From Anaerolineales bacterium (lineage in GTDB: Bacteria > Chloroflexota > Anaerolineae > Anaerolineales > Villigracilaceae): a DNA stretch of 64,000 nt. Below, piece by piece: positions 35,612 to 43,322 of this stretch. The stretch covers positions 1 to 64,000 of the forward strand of contig JAHDWB010000003.1 of the NCBI GenBank assembly GCA_023382595.1, read 5' to 3'. The stretch's first letter is position 1. Each line of letters begins with the position of its first letter. The position numbers and the translations under genes are program-made. The notes beneath the pieces were generated by a model that was not told where the DNA came from, ran no database searches, and worked only from the letters and a program-made list of their open reading frames with translations.

Positions 35612-36808
35612 ATGAAAAAATTATTTGCCATTGCATGGAAGGACGCGATCATCCGATTTGCGAGCTCGTCGGAGTTGCTGTTCTTCATCATCCTACCGAT
35701 ATTTTTCACCTTCCTGCTTGCGGGCGGGACTCCCTCGGGAAACGAAGATACCCGCATTCGGCTGGTCGTTGTGGATCAGGCGGATACGTCCATTTCGCGG
35801 GAGATATTCGCAGAGTTGGAAAAGTCCACTGCGGTGCGACCCGAATACTTCCCGTTGGAAGAAGCGGAAGAGATGTTCGAAGCCCGCCGCGCGTCGTCGC
35901 TGTTGATCATCCCCGCCGGCTTGGACATTACATCCATCCAAAACGGAACGGCGGAGTTGGACTTCCGCAAACAGCCGAATAACCTGAACGCCACCGTCGC
36001 GGAACGGGCGGTGCAGACCGCCATTCGGCGTGTGAGCAGTTCAATCGGTGCAGCAAATATGGCGTTGGAAGAGGCGAAAGCGCGCGGGACATTTGAATCA
36101 CGCGAAGACGAACAAGCCTATTTCAACGAGTCGCTGGAACTCGCGCAAACATTACAGGCGGATGCGCCCGAACGCGTGACCGTGATCGAAGGCAGTACGC
36201 CCGACCAGGTGGAGTATGATCCGCGCGCCAATTCATCGGCGGGACAGTTGATCACGTGGGTGTTCATTCCGCTGTTCGGCATCTCCGCGCTGTTCGCATA
36301 CGAACGCCAGCAGGGAACGCTACGCCGCATCCTGACCACACCGACAAGCAAAGCCACCTACCTATTCGGCACGATTGCGGGACAGGTGTTCATGGCATTG
36401 ATCCAGATGTCGCTGTTGGCGTTGTTTGGCGTTTTCGTGATGGGACTTGGCTGGGGACGTGATCTGCCTGCGCTCTTCGTCATTTTGCTATGCGCAGCAC
36501 TGGCGGCAGGCGCTATCGGCACGGCGATGGGAACCTTCGTCAAGACCGAAAGTCAAGCCAGCGGATTGAGCATCATGGCGGGCATGGTGATGGCATTGCT
36601 GGGCGGATGCTGGTATCCGCTGGAGTTGTTCCCTGCGGCAGTGCAGAACATCGTGAAAATCCTTCCCACCACCTGGGCGATGCAGGGCATGTTGGACTTG
36701 GTTCTAAGAAACGGCGGACTTGTGGAAATTCTCCCCGAAGCAGGCGTTCTGCTCGGCTTTGCGGCGCTGTTCTTTGGGGTCGGAGTGATGAGATTTCGGT
36801 ATGAGTAG
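35612..36808 (+). CDS. ABC-2 type exporter permease (second)
   Basis: A 398-residue membrane protein parallel in design to the one upstream: an N-terminal helix (about 14-36), a large extracytoplasmic region (40-195), and a C-terminal helix block opening with FGISALFAYERQQGTLRRILTTP and ending with WYPLELFPAAVQ. ATG at 35612 has GGAG seven bases upstream; the ATG at 35597 is an alternative. The palindromic repeat separates it from the first permease. Confidence 0.9.
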   Translation: MKKLFAIAWKDAIIRFASSSELLFFIILPIFFTFLLAGGTPSGNEDTRIRLVVVDQADTSISREIFAELEKSTAVRPEYFPLEEAEEMFEARRASSLLIIPAGLDITSIQNGTAELDFRKQPNNLNATVAERAVQTAIRRVSSSIGAANMALEEAKARGTFESREDEQAYFNESLELAQTLQADAPERVTVIEGSTPDQVEYDPRANSSAGQLITWVFIPLFGISALFAYERQQGTLRRILTTPTSKATYLFGTIAGQVFMALIQMSLLALFGVFVMGLGWGRDLPALFVILLCAALAAGAIGTAMGTFVKTESQASGLSIMAGMVMALLGGCWYPLELFPAAVQNIVKILPTTWAMQGMLDLVLRNGGLVEILPEAGVLLGFAALFFGVGVMRFRYE

Positions 36809-36868
36809 TTCAGAAGGCGGTAAGCAGCTGGCGGAAGGCAGATTCGTTCTTAAATCAAGGAGGATTGT
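36809..36868. repeat. purine-rich repeat upstream of the four helix bundle gene
   Basis: The stretch carries AGAAGGCGGTAAGCAG and GGCGGAAGGCAG, degenerate copies of an AGCAG/GGAAGGC motif. The complementary version occurs after the gene. Confidence 0.55.
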
Positions 36869-37255
36869 ATGGCATATCAGGAGTTAAAAGGCCATCGAGA
36901 CTTAAAGGTTTATCAACTTGCTTACAAGCTGGCGATGGAAATCTTCGATGAGTCAAAGTCCTTTCCAAAGGAAGAAAAGTATTCGTTAACAGACCAAATC
37001 CGCCGTTCTTCTCGCAGCGTTGTAGCGAACATAGCTGAAGGATTTCGGAAAAGACAATATCCTAAAATGTTTCTGAGCAAACTTGCAGATGCAGATGGCG
37101 AATCAACCGAGACTCAAGTTTGGCTGGACTTTTCGCGAGATTGTGAATATCTTTCACCCGAACGACATGCAGAACTTCTCAAAGGTTATGAAGAAGTAGG
37201 CAAAATGCTCGGTGCAATGATGTCCATGCCCGAAAAATTCATGCCAAGAAAATAA
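36869..37255 (+). CDS. four helix bundle protein (23S rRNA IVS type)
   Basis: A 128-residue protein of the S23/IVS family: LKVYQLAYKLAMEIFDES, YSLTDQIRRSSRSVVANIAEGFRKR and a C-terminal LLKGYEEVGKMLGAMM are the family landmarks. Homologues sit inside 23S rRNA intervening sequences or occur as free genes linked to diversity-generating elements and repeats. A perfect AAGGAGG precedes the ATG. Here no rRNA is nearby; short GC-rich repeats flank it on both sides. The molecular function of free copies is unknown. Confidence 0.9.
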   Translation: MAYQELKGHRDLKVYQLAYKLAMEIFDESKSFPKEEKYSLTDQIRRSSRSVVANIAEGFRKRQYPKMFLSKLADADGESTETQVWLDFSRDCEYLSPERHAELLKGYEEVGKMLGAMMSMPEKFMPRK

Positions 37256-37309
37256 TCCACACTCTGCTTACTGCCTACTGCTTTCTACCTTCTGCTTTCA
37301 GCCTTCCGC
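37256..37309. repeat. pyrimidine-rich repeat downstream of the four helix bundle gene
   Basis: CTGCTTACTGCC, CTGCTTTC, CTTCTGCTTTC and CTTCCGCTTACTG repeat in tandem over about 50 bases. Read on the other strand they are the same AGCAG/GGAAGGC family as the upstream repeat, so the gene is bracketed by inverted copies. Confidence 0.6.
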
Positions 37310-38941
37310 TTACTGAGTCTTCTCCAAATAATCGCTATACGCCCCCTGATACTCCTTCAAACCCTTATTCTCAATAACCAGCAACCGCTCCACCGTGCGA
37401 TCAAGAAAATAGCGGTCATGTGAAATGATCAACACCGTGCCTAGGAAGTCTTCGAGCGCATTTTCGAGCACCTCGGCGGAGGCAATGTCCAGATTGTTGG
37501 TGGGTTCATCGAGCAGGAGGAAGTTCGCGCCGGAAAGCACGACGAGCGCCAGTTGCAGCCGACTCCGCTCGCCGCCTGAGAGTTCACCGATTCTTTGCGA
37601 GACCTGCTTGTACGTGAAGAGATAGCGCAGCAAAAAAGCCGTCGCTCTGGATTCATTCATCTCACCCGCATAGCGGACTGCGTCCAGCAAGGTTTGGTTG
37701 AAATCGAGGGTCTCATGCTCCTGCGCATAATGTCCAATGGACACGCTGGGACCAATTTTGACCTCACCGGCATCTGGCATTTCCTGACCCAAAATCATCC
37801 GTAACAGCACGGACTTCCCCGCGCCGTTCGCACCGATCAGCCCGACACGTTCCCCATGCCAGATAGTCTCGTTGAGATTCGAGAACACCACTTTTTCGCC
37901 GAACGATTTCGAGATATTCGCCAGTTCCAACACCTTGTTCGAGCCGCGCCAGCCGTTGAGCTGCCCAAGGTCCATGCGGCGGCGTTCGGTGACAGGTTTT
38001 TCGACCTTCTCCATTTTGTCCAGCCGCTTTTGCATCGTCTTGGCTTTGCGCGCAAGGTCTTCCTGATCGTACACCTTTCCCCAAATTTCCAAACGCTTGA
38101 TCGCCGCTTCAAGACGTTTGATCGTATGCTGTTGGGCGCGGAACATCTCCTCCTGCCGCGCGAGGCGCATTTCCTTATCATTGATGTAGGATGTGTAATC
38201 GCCTTCAAAAATGGTCATCTTGCCGTCTTCCAATTCGGCAATATGCGTGACAACAGCATCCAGCAGATAACGGTCATGCGAGATGATAACCACTGTGCCA
38301 TCATATTCGCGGATGAGTTTTTCGAGATAGACCTTGCCCGGCAGGTCGAGGTGATTGTCCGGTTCGTCCAACAGCAAGACATCAGGTTTGACGAGCAGCA
38401 GGCGCGCCAAACCGACCAGTTTCTTCTGCCCGCCGCTTAACACAGACAGCGGCTTGGTCAGTTCACTTTGAGCGAGTCCCAGCCCGAGCAAGAGGTCGCG
38501 CACGCGCGCGGGATACGAGTCGCTGCCGAGGGCGTTGTATTCTTCGATCAGTTCGTGTTGACGTTCCAGCGCGCGTTGTAACTTCTTCCCGTCGCCATAG
38601 ACTTCGGGGTCGCCCAAACTTTTCTCGACGCGCTCCAACTCCGTATGGACCTGCGCCACGCGCGGATTGCCTTCCAGCGCGGAGTCGAGCGCCGTCAGCG
38701 TAAAGTCAAGTTCGGGCTGTTGGGGCAGGTATCCCGTCGTTACGAGGCGGGCGCGGGTGATGCTTCCGCCCAGTTCGGGAGCATATTCCCCTTCGATTAG
38801 TTTAAACAGCGAGGACTTCCCCGCGCCGTTCGCACCTATCAAACCAATGCGTTGTCCGCGCTGGATCTCCCAGTTGAGATTCTCGAAGATGCGTTTGGCG
38901 CCGAGCACAAGCGTGATGTTGGAGAGTTGAATTCGGATCAT
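37310..38941 (-). CDS. ABC-F family ATPase
   Basis: A 543-residue cytoplasmic protein with two ABC domains joined by a linker (about 230-310). Each has Walker A (GANGAGKSSL near 38, GANGAGKSVL near 360), the ABC signature (LSGGQKK, LSGGERSR) and Walker B (LLLDEPDNHLD, LLLDEPTNNLD). ABC-F proteins bind the ribosomal E site, and some subfamilies dislodge antibiotics while others assist stalled translation. No transmembrane part is present, so it is not a transporter. The upstream sequence AAAGG lies eight bases before the ATG. Its 195-base leader holds a small ORF and a terminator, which suggests antibiotic-inducible expression. Confidence 0.94.
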   Translation of the reverse strand: MIRIQLSNITLVLGAKRIFENLNWEIQRGQRIGLIGANGAGKSSLFKLIEGEYAPELGGSITRARLVTTGYLPQQPELDFTLTALDSALEGNPRVAQVHTELERVEKSLGDPEVYGDGKKLQRALERQHELIEEYNALGSDSYPARVRDLLLGLGLAQSELTKPLSVLSGGQKKLVGLARLLLVKPDVLLLDEPDNHLDLPGKVYLEKLIREYDGTVVIISHDRYLLDAVVTHIAELEDGKMTIFEGDYTSYINDKEMRLARQEEMFRAQQHTIKRLEAAIKRLEIWGKVYDQEDLARKAKTMQKRLDKMEKVEKPVTERRRMDLGQLNGWRGSNKVLELANISKSFGEKVVFSNLNETIWHGERVGLIGANGAGKSVLLRMILGQEMPDAGEVKIGPSVSIGHYAQEHETLDFNQTLLDAVRYAGEMNESRATAFLLRYLFTYKQVSQRIGELSGGERSRLQLALVVLSGANFLLLDEPTNNLDIASAEVLENALEDFLGTVLIISHDRYFLDRTVERLLVIENKGLKEYQGAYSDYLEKTQ

Positions 38942-38963
38942 GGCATTACCTTTTGAGCGACAA

Positions 38964-38980
38964 TCACGTTACAAACGTGA
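38964..38980 (-). promoter_or_regulatory. hairpin near the ABC-F start
   Basis: TCACGTT and AACGTGA form a seven-pair stem around ACA, about 22 bases upstream of the ATG. Its role is unclear; it could influence ribosome access. Confidence 0.4.
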
Positions 38981-38990
38981 CCTACAAGTT

Positions 38991-39019
38991 AAACAAAAAC
39001 GCCGCAGGCGACCTGCGGC
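38991..39019 (-). terminator. attenuator terminator in the ABC-F leader
   Basis: On the minus strand GCCGCAGG pairs with CCTGCGGC around TCG and is followed by GTTTTTGTTT. It separates the leader ORF from the ABC-F gene. The same GCAGGTC (39010-39016) occurs in the leader ORF (39112-39118), and CCTGTACG (39045-39052) can pair with either copy, giving competing folds. Confidence 0.82.
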
Positions 39020-39040
39020 ATGTGAAAGTTGATGCAACAT

Positions 39041-39136
39041 TCAGCGTACAGGCGCGATTCGAGGAGGCTCAGCGGAGGTAAAGCCGTTGATCGCCGAAGC
39101 GAAGGGAGATTGACCTGCACAAAATTTATAACGCAT
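39041..39136 (-). CDS. leader peptide of the ABC-F attenuator
   Basis: A 31-codon ORF beginning Met-Arg-Tyr-Lys-Phe and ending at TGA 21 bases before the terminator stem. TATAAT ends seven bases upstream of the ATG, so the transcript is predicted to be leaderless. Arg-Tyr-Lys fits the +X+ motif (Arg/Lys-X-Arg/Lys) known to cause macrolide-dependent arrest in leader peptides such as ErmDL and MsrA-type leaders. A ribosome halted at codons 3-4 would cover TGTGCAGG (39114-39121), freeing CCTGTACG to invade the terminator. The role is inferred; the ORF could also be incidental. Confidence 0.65.
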   Translation of the reverse strand: MRYKFCAGQSPFASAINGFTSAEPPRIAPVR

Positions 39137-39143
39137 GTGTGCG

Positions 39144-39149
39144 ATTATA
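39144..39149 (-). promoter_or_regulatory. -10 box of the ABC-F leader
   Basis: A perfect TATAAT on the minus strand, with TTGCTC (39166-39171) 16 bases upstream as a weak -35. It overlaps the last codons of the NYN gene, whose stop is at 39145, so the two genes need not be cotranscribed. Confidence 0.6.
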
Positions 39150-40227
39150 CCTGATTTTCTTCCTTGAGCAATTCGTCGATGTGATCGAGCACTTTGGGAT
39201 TGCGCACGCCGCCATAGAGAATTTGCGCCGCGATCTCCTTATCGAGCATTTCGCTTGCGCCAAGCTCACCGGCGATCATCTGCAAGATCTTCTGGTCGCA
39301 TTTATTGAGCAGGTCTTCCGCAGTCTTCACGTCTTCGGGCAGCCACATTTTTCGGTCCCAGATGCGTTCCTTCGATTCGCCGTCGAACTCGAAACAAAAC
39401 GTATGGAAAAGCTGGTGCATGGCATCCATCACCAGCGCCGGTTCGATCTTCGGCGCGGCGTTCGCAAAAAAGTTCTGCACGAACTCCCGCAACTGGTTGA
39501 ACGTGAAATCGGGATTGGCTTTCACGATCTCGAAAATCTTGTACATGATGAGCGGGCGATGCGTCGTCGGCGTCATGCGGATCTTGTGCCCTGAAAGGAT
39601 GGTCAAATAGCGCTCCAGCCGTTTCTCAGGCGGGATGGGAGCGGGCGTGCCAAGGGTCGGGGCGGGACGCGGCGCTTCCATCTTCTTTTGGGCTGGCTGC
39701 TGTTTCTGTGACGTCTGATTCCCCCCGCCGTTCTGCCCCGCTTTCTTAACCTTGTTCACGCCCTGCCACTTGTCGTAAAAAACGAATTTATCGCAGGCAT
39801 TGACCAGGTATTCCGCGGTTGTGCCGCTGATCCCCAAACCGATCACGGTCTTGCCCTGCGCGCGCAGACGATGCACCAGCTCCGTGAAATCCCCGTCACC
39901 GGAAGCAAGCAGGACGTGCGTGAACGAATCGCTTTTATTGTATAAAAGCTCCATCGTATCCAGCACAATACGGATGTCCGCCGCATTCTTGCCGCGTTTG
40001 CTGTTGACGTGGATCAATTCCACGCCGAGGCTGAGCAGTTGACGCTGCCGGCTGGAGGCTTCCGCCCAATCTGCATAGGCGCGGCGCACCACCACCCGCC
40101 CCACCTGCGAGGCATAGTTGAAAATGCGATGCCAGTCCACATCGACAGTTTTGCCGAAGATTTCCGTTACGCTTCTTTCGATATTGTCATAATCAATGAA
40201 AACAGCTACCTGCGTATCCTGTCCCAT
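39145..40227 (-). CDS. NYN domain protein with C-terminal LOTUS-like domain
   Basis: A 360-residue protein. Residues 1-165 form a NYN (PIN-like, LabA/DUF88) nuclease domain with acidic site residues in FIDYDNIE, ADIRIVLD and SGDGDF. A Gln/Pro/Ala-rich linker (165-205) follows, then a helical C-terminal part (205-360) whose first half resembles an OST-HTH/LOTUS RNA-binding domain. NYN proteins are expected to cleave or bind RNA; the target is unknown. GGAG lies upstream of the ATG. Confidence 0.88.
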   Translation of the reverse strand: MGQDTQVAVFIDYDNIERSVTEIFGKTVDVDWHRIFNYASQVGRVVVRRAYADWAEASSRQRQLLSLGVELIHVNSKRGKNAADIRIVLDTMELLYNKSDSFTHVLLASGDGDFTELVHRLRAQGKTVIGLGISGTTAEYLVNACDKFVFYDKWQGVNKVKKAGQNGGGNQTSQKQQPAQKKMEAPRPAPTLGTPAPIPPEKRLERYLTILSGHKIRMTPTTHRPLIMYKIFEIVKANPDFTFNQLREFVQNFFANAAPKIEPALVMDAMHQLFHTFCFEFDGESKERIWDRKMWLPEDVKTAEDLLNKCDQKILQMIAGELGASEMLDKEIAAQILYGGVRNPKVLDHIDELLKEENQV

Positions 40228-40289
40228 ATAAAACTCCGAATTTTTTCAAAGTATAGCATAGGCATAAAATTCTGTGGCAAAATAAGGTC

Positions 40290-41111
40290 ATGTCCATCCA
40301 ATTGACCACATTGAGCCAGTCATCCTTACAGGATTACAACGATTGTCCGCGCCGGTTCGAACTGCGCTATCTTCAGCGGCTGGCGTATCCCGCCATCGAG
40401 ACCGAGCCCGCGCTCGAAAACGAAAAGCACCTGCAGGAGGGCGAATATTTTCACCGGCTGGCACAGCAATATTTCATCGGCATCCCCGCCGGGCAGGTGG
40501 CGAAACTCGCAAATACGGACAACCTGCAGCGCTGGTGGGAGAATTTTGTACAGTCGGATAGCCTGACCGGTCTCACGGGTCTAAAAAATCTCAAGACCGA
40601 GGTCACTCTCTCCGCGCCGTTGGGGAAGTTCCGACTGGTGGCGAAATATGACCTGATCGCCGTCGATAAAGAAAAAATCATCATCTACGATTGGAAAACC
40701 TATCGCAAACGCCCAAAGAACGAGTGGCTGGCAATCCGCTGGCAGACGCGGGTGTATCGCGCCTTGCTTGTCCATGCTGGTGCGCATCTCAACGGCGGCA
40801 AGTCCATTCAGCCCGAGCAAGTTGAGATGCGTTACTGGTTTTCGGATTTTCCGAATGATCCCGCGGTCTTCCCCTATCAAACCGACCAGTTCAAACGGGA
40901 TTGGGACGCCCTGAGCCGTCTCGCCGGGGAGATCGCATCCGCTTCAGACTACCCGAAAACGGATGAGGCGGCGAAGTGCAGTTACTGCCCGTATCGTTCC
41001 TATTGCAACCGAGGCGTCCGCGCGGGCGACGCGCTCGACGCCGAATTGGAAACCGAAGCCGAGGAACTGTTCGACATCAACTTCGAGCAGATCGGGGAGA
41101 TCGAGTTTTAA
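40290..41111 (+). CDS. PD-(D/E)XK family nuclease with Fe-S cluster (RecB/Cas4-like)
   Basis: A 273-residue protein of the RecB exonuclease fold. An N-terminal Cys (YNDCPRRFELRYL, about C17) and three C-terminal cysteines in AAKCSYCPYRSYCNRG match the four-Cys iron-sulfur site of Cas4, AddB and similar. Nuclease motif residues include the E in QEGEYFH, D in KYDLIAV and DWKTYRK with its Lys. No CRISPR array or cas gene is present, so it is a stand-alone member. The start lacks a Shine-Dalgarno sequence; CAAAAT lies six bases upstream, compatible with leaderless initiation. Confidence 0.88.
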   Translation: MSIQLTTLSQSSLQDYNDCPRRFELRYLQRLAYPAIETEPALENEKHLQEGEYFHRLAQQYFIGIPAGQVAKLANTDNLQRWWENFVQSDSLTGLTGLKNLKTEVTLSAPLGKFRLVAKYDLIAVDKEKIIIYDWKTYRKRPKNEWLAIRWQTRVYRALLVHAGAHLNGGKSIQPEQVEMRYWFSDFPNDPAVFPYQTDQFKRDWDALSRLAGEIASASDYPKTDEAAKCSYCPYRSYCNRGVRAGDALDAELETEAEELFDINFEQIGEIEF

Positions 41112-41126
41112 GAAGACGAATCCCCT

Positions 41127-41176
41127 GCCCATCTCCTTTTGTGGCGCGTGTCCCCAAGCAGGAGATGGGCTTTTTT
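41127..41176 (+). terminator. terminator after the nuclease gene
   Basis: GCCCATCTCCT pairs with AGGAGATGGGC across a 22-base loop and is followed by six T residues. It separates the nuclease gene from the converging M23-dockerin gene. Confidence 0.85.
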
Positions 41177-41179
41177 ATT

Positions 41180-43273
41180 CTATTGCCAGGCAAGCGCGCC
41201 CGCCCTGCGGTAGTTCGCAGCGAGCAGTTCAAGGTCAAGGACGTTGATCACGCCGTCGTTGTTCAAGTCCGCTACGGCGGGGAAAGAGGCGTTGTAGTTC
41301 ATCCCGATGGTCAGCGCATCGAATTGGTCGATCACGCCGTTCCCGTCAATATCGCCCGCCGGCAGGCTGACCGTCGGCATGGTGGTAATGACACCGTCCG
41401 TCAACGTGATGGACGCCTGCGCATTCAAAAATCCAGCCGCGGAGGCGACGATGGTGTACGCGCCGCCTGAGATCGGGATATTGAACGTCCCATTCGGGTT
41501 GGCGATCTGGGAGACAACCAATTGATCGCCTGCATCGTACAACTGAATGGTGACTGTTTTGCTTGCAAACACCTGCCCGTTGACCACAGCCGAGGTGGGA
41601 ATGACACCTGTCGGCGATGGCGCAACCCTAAGAATTGTGACACTGTCAGGAATATAGGCAATGGAATCCAGAGTGCCTTGTCCGCTGGAAACACGCGCCG
41701 TACACTGAACGGGCGTCTGCCCGGGCTGCAAGCCACGCGCCATGAAGGTAAACACCGTGCCGCTTGTCGTGGCTTTATTGCCATTGCTTCCCGCCACGGC
41801 AAGGACGAACTGTCCGTTTTGCGGACCGTTCATTGCAGAAACCGGATCAGGTCCAAAGAGACTGGCAACCAGCACATTGCTGGCTTCCAACAGGGCGGCA
41901 TCATATGTACAAGTCAATTCCGCGCTTGTGTAACCGCTGATCGGCACGTTATACAAGCCGACCGTCACCAAACTTGATTCGCCGATCGAGAGCGTGGACT
42001 GGATCACATCCGTCCACACGTATGGACCTGTGGGAGTCGGGACGGCGGTGTTCGTTGCAATCGGCGTACTGGTGATGATGGGCGTTTCCGTGAGCAAAGG
42101 CGTCTCAGTTACAAGAGGCGTTCCGGTTGTGATCACGGTCTCCGTCACCACCGGCGTGGATACCGTGTCCGTGGTTGTGACGATGGGCGTCTGGCTTCCG
42201 GAAGGAGTTTCGGAGACCAGCGGGGTTTCAGTGACGATAGGAGTCTCCCCACCGCCCGGTAAAGTTGGTGTGGCGGTTACGATGGGCGTCACCGTTCCGG
42301 ACGTATCCGTGCCCGTGGGGATGGTCGGGGTCGCTGTCGGGCTTGAACCTGCCTCCCTGGTGGCGATCAGGTTATAGTACCCGGTCCCTGAAGCGGATTG
42401 GATCTGGACAAAGTAAGAACCAGCGGACTGGGTCGAGGTCAACGATCCGCTGCCGCGGGTGATCTCATTCCCATTCCCATCCAGCAGAACAATGACAGTG
42501 GAAAGACCCATGCCGGTGGGATTGACCGTTATTGTGAAGGTCGTCTGTTCCAGCAGCAACAATGACCAGCGCTCATGGCGATAGGCATCCACACTGCCGG
42601 AATATTGGGTATCCCAAGCAATCGGTCCGCGGGAAACGATCTGAAGATCGGGAAGGTTCATCAGCGGCTGAAGACGCCCAACCGTGGTCCCGCCTTTCGA
42701 GTAGGTGGTCACATTGGTCAGCGCATTGAAGTTGACCTTCCACCCCGCAAGGAGCGAGGTCATCACGCTGGGGCGGAGGACAAAGTGCAGATGCGGTCCG
42801 GGGTGTTCATTGCCCAGACAGACCTGTGCATTCGCATTGTTATGAATGATCGCCAGCCGCTGGTTCCTGCTGACCTTATCCCCCTGCATCACTTGGATTC
42901 TGTCGAGATGCCAGTACTCCGAAGTCCAGCCATTTCCGTGGTCGATCTTTATAAAGCAGCTCCCCACTTGCGTAACTGTTCCCGCCGCCACAGCGGTCAC
43001 CCAATCGTTTGACGTATCTTCCCCCACTTGCATGATAACGCGCGGGGCAAAATCAATCGCCCCGCCAAGCCCGTAATAATGCGGACTGGTGGTCGCTCGT
43101 TTGGTGCCGTTATCCACGCCGTCGTATGCCACCCATGCGCGTCCCTGCTCCCACGGAAGCTGGAACATATCCGGCGGCGCGGATGCGGCGGCGAGTGCCT
43201 GCACTCCCACTGGAAAGGCGGAGAAAAGCATGGCAAACAAGACCAGAACACGAACCGGCATTTTGGCTTTCAT
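41180..43273 (-). CDS. secreted M23 peptidase with cohesin-like and dockerin domains
   Basis: A 697-residue exported protein. A signal peptide (about 1-30) is followed by an M23/LytM peptidase domain (35-190) with GAIDFAP, EYWHLDRI and HPGPHLHFV, the usual His/Asp zinc ligands. Next come a pre-peptidase-like beta domain (210-310), a Thr/Pro linker of repeated ET-P-x-V-T units (about 310-415), a cohesin-like domain (about 420-560), a carboxypeptidase-regulatory-like domain (565-630), and a C-terminal dockerin with DIDGNGVIDQFD and DLNNDGVINVLD. The start at 43273 is preceded by AGGATGG. Its 3' half closely resembles the protein at 44039-45289. Confidence 0.85.
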   Translation of the reverse strand: MKAKMPVRVLVLFAMLFSAFPVGVQALAAASAPPDMFQLPWEQGRAWVAYDGVDNGTKRATTSPHYYGLGGAIDFAPRVIMQVGEDTSNDWVTAVAAGTVTQVGSCFIKIDHGNGWTSEYWHLDRIQVMQGDKVSRNQRLAIIHNNANAQVCLGNEHPGPHLHFVLRPSVMTSLLAGWKVNFNALTNVTTYSKGGTTVGRLQPLMNLPDLQIVSRGPIAWDTQYSGSVDAYRHERWSLLLLEQTTFTITVNPTGMGLSTVIVLLDGNGNEITRGSGSLTSTQSAGSYFVQIQSASGTGYYNLIATREAGSSPTATPTIPTGTDTSGTVTPIVTATPTLPGGGETPIVTETPLVSETPSGSQTPIVTTTDTVSTPVVTETVITTGTPLVTETPLLTETPIITSTPIATNTAVPTPTGPYVWTDVIQSTLSIGESSLVTVGLYNVPISGYTSAELTCTYDAALLEASNVLVASLFGPDPVSAMNGPQNGQFVLAVAGSNGNKATTSGTVFTFMARGLQPGQTPVQCTARVSSGQGTLDSIAYIPDSVTILRVAPSPTGVIPTSAVVNGQVFASKTVTIQLYDAGDQLVVSQIANPNGTFNIPISGGAYTIVASAAGFLNAQASITLTDGVITTMPTVSLPAGDIDGNGVIDQFDALTIGMNYNASFPAVADLNNDGVINVLDLELLAANYRRAGALAWQ

Positions 43274-43322
43274 AGTGACCATCCTGTTCGAACGAAACCG
43301 CGCAAGAAATACGTCATCAAAC

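Noticed and set aside
40290-41111. cas4 and a CRISPR locus
   Set aside because: The nuclease has the Cas4-like Fe-S cysteines, but no cas1, cas2 or repeat array is present in the window.
42010-42345. A CRISPR-like or satellite repeat inside the M23-dockerin gene
   Set aside because: The repeats stay in frame, vary in length and encode a Thr/Pro linker, so they are coding low-complexity sequence.
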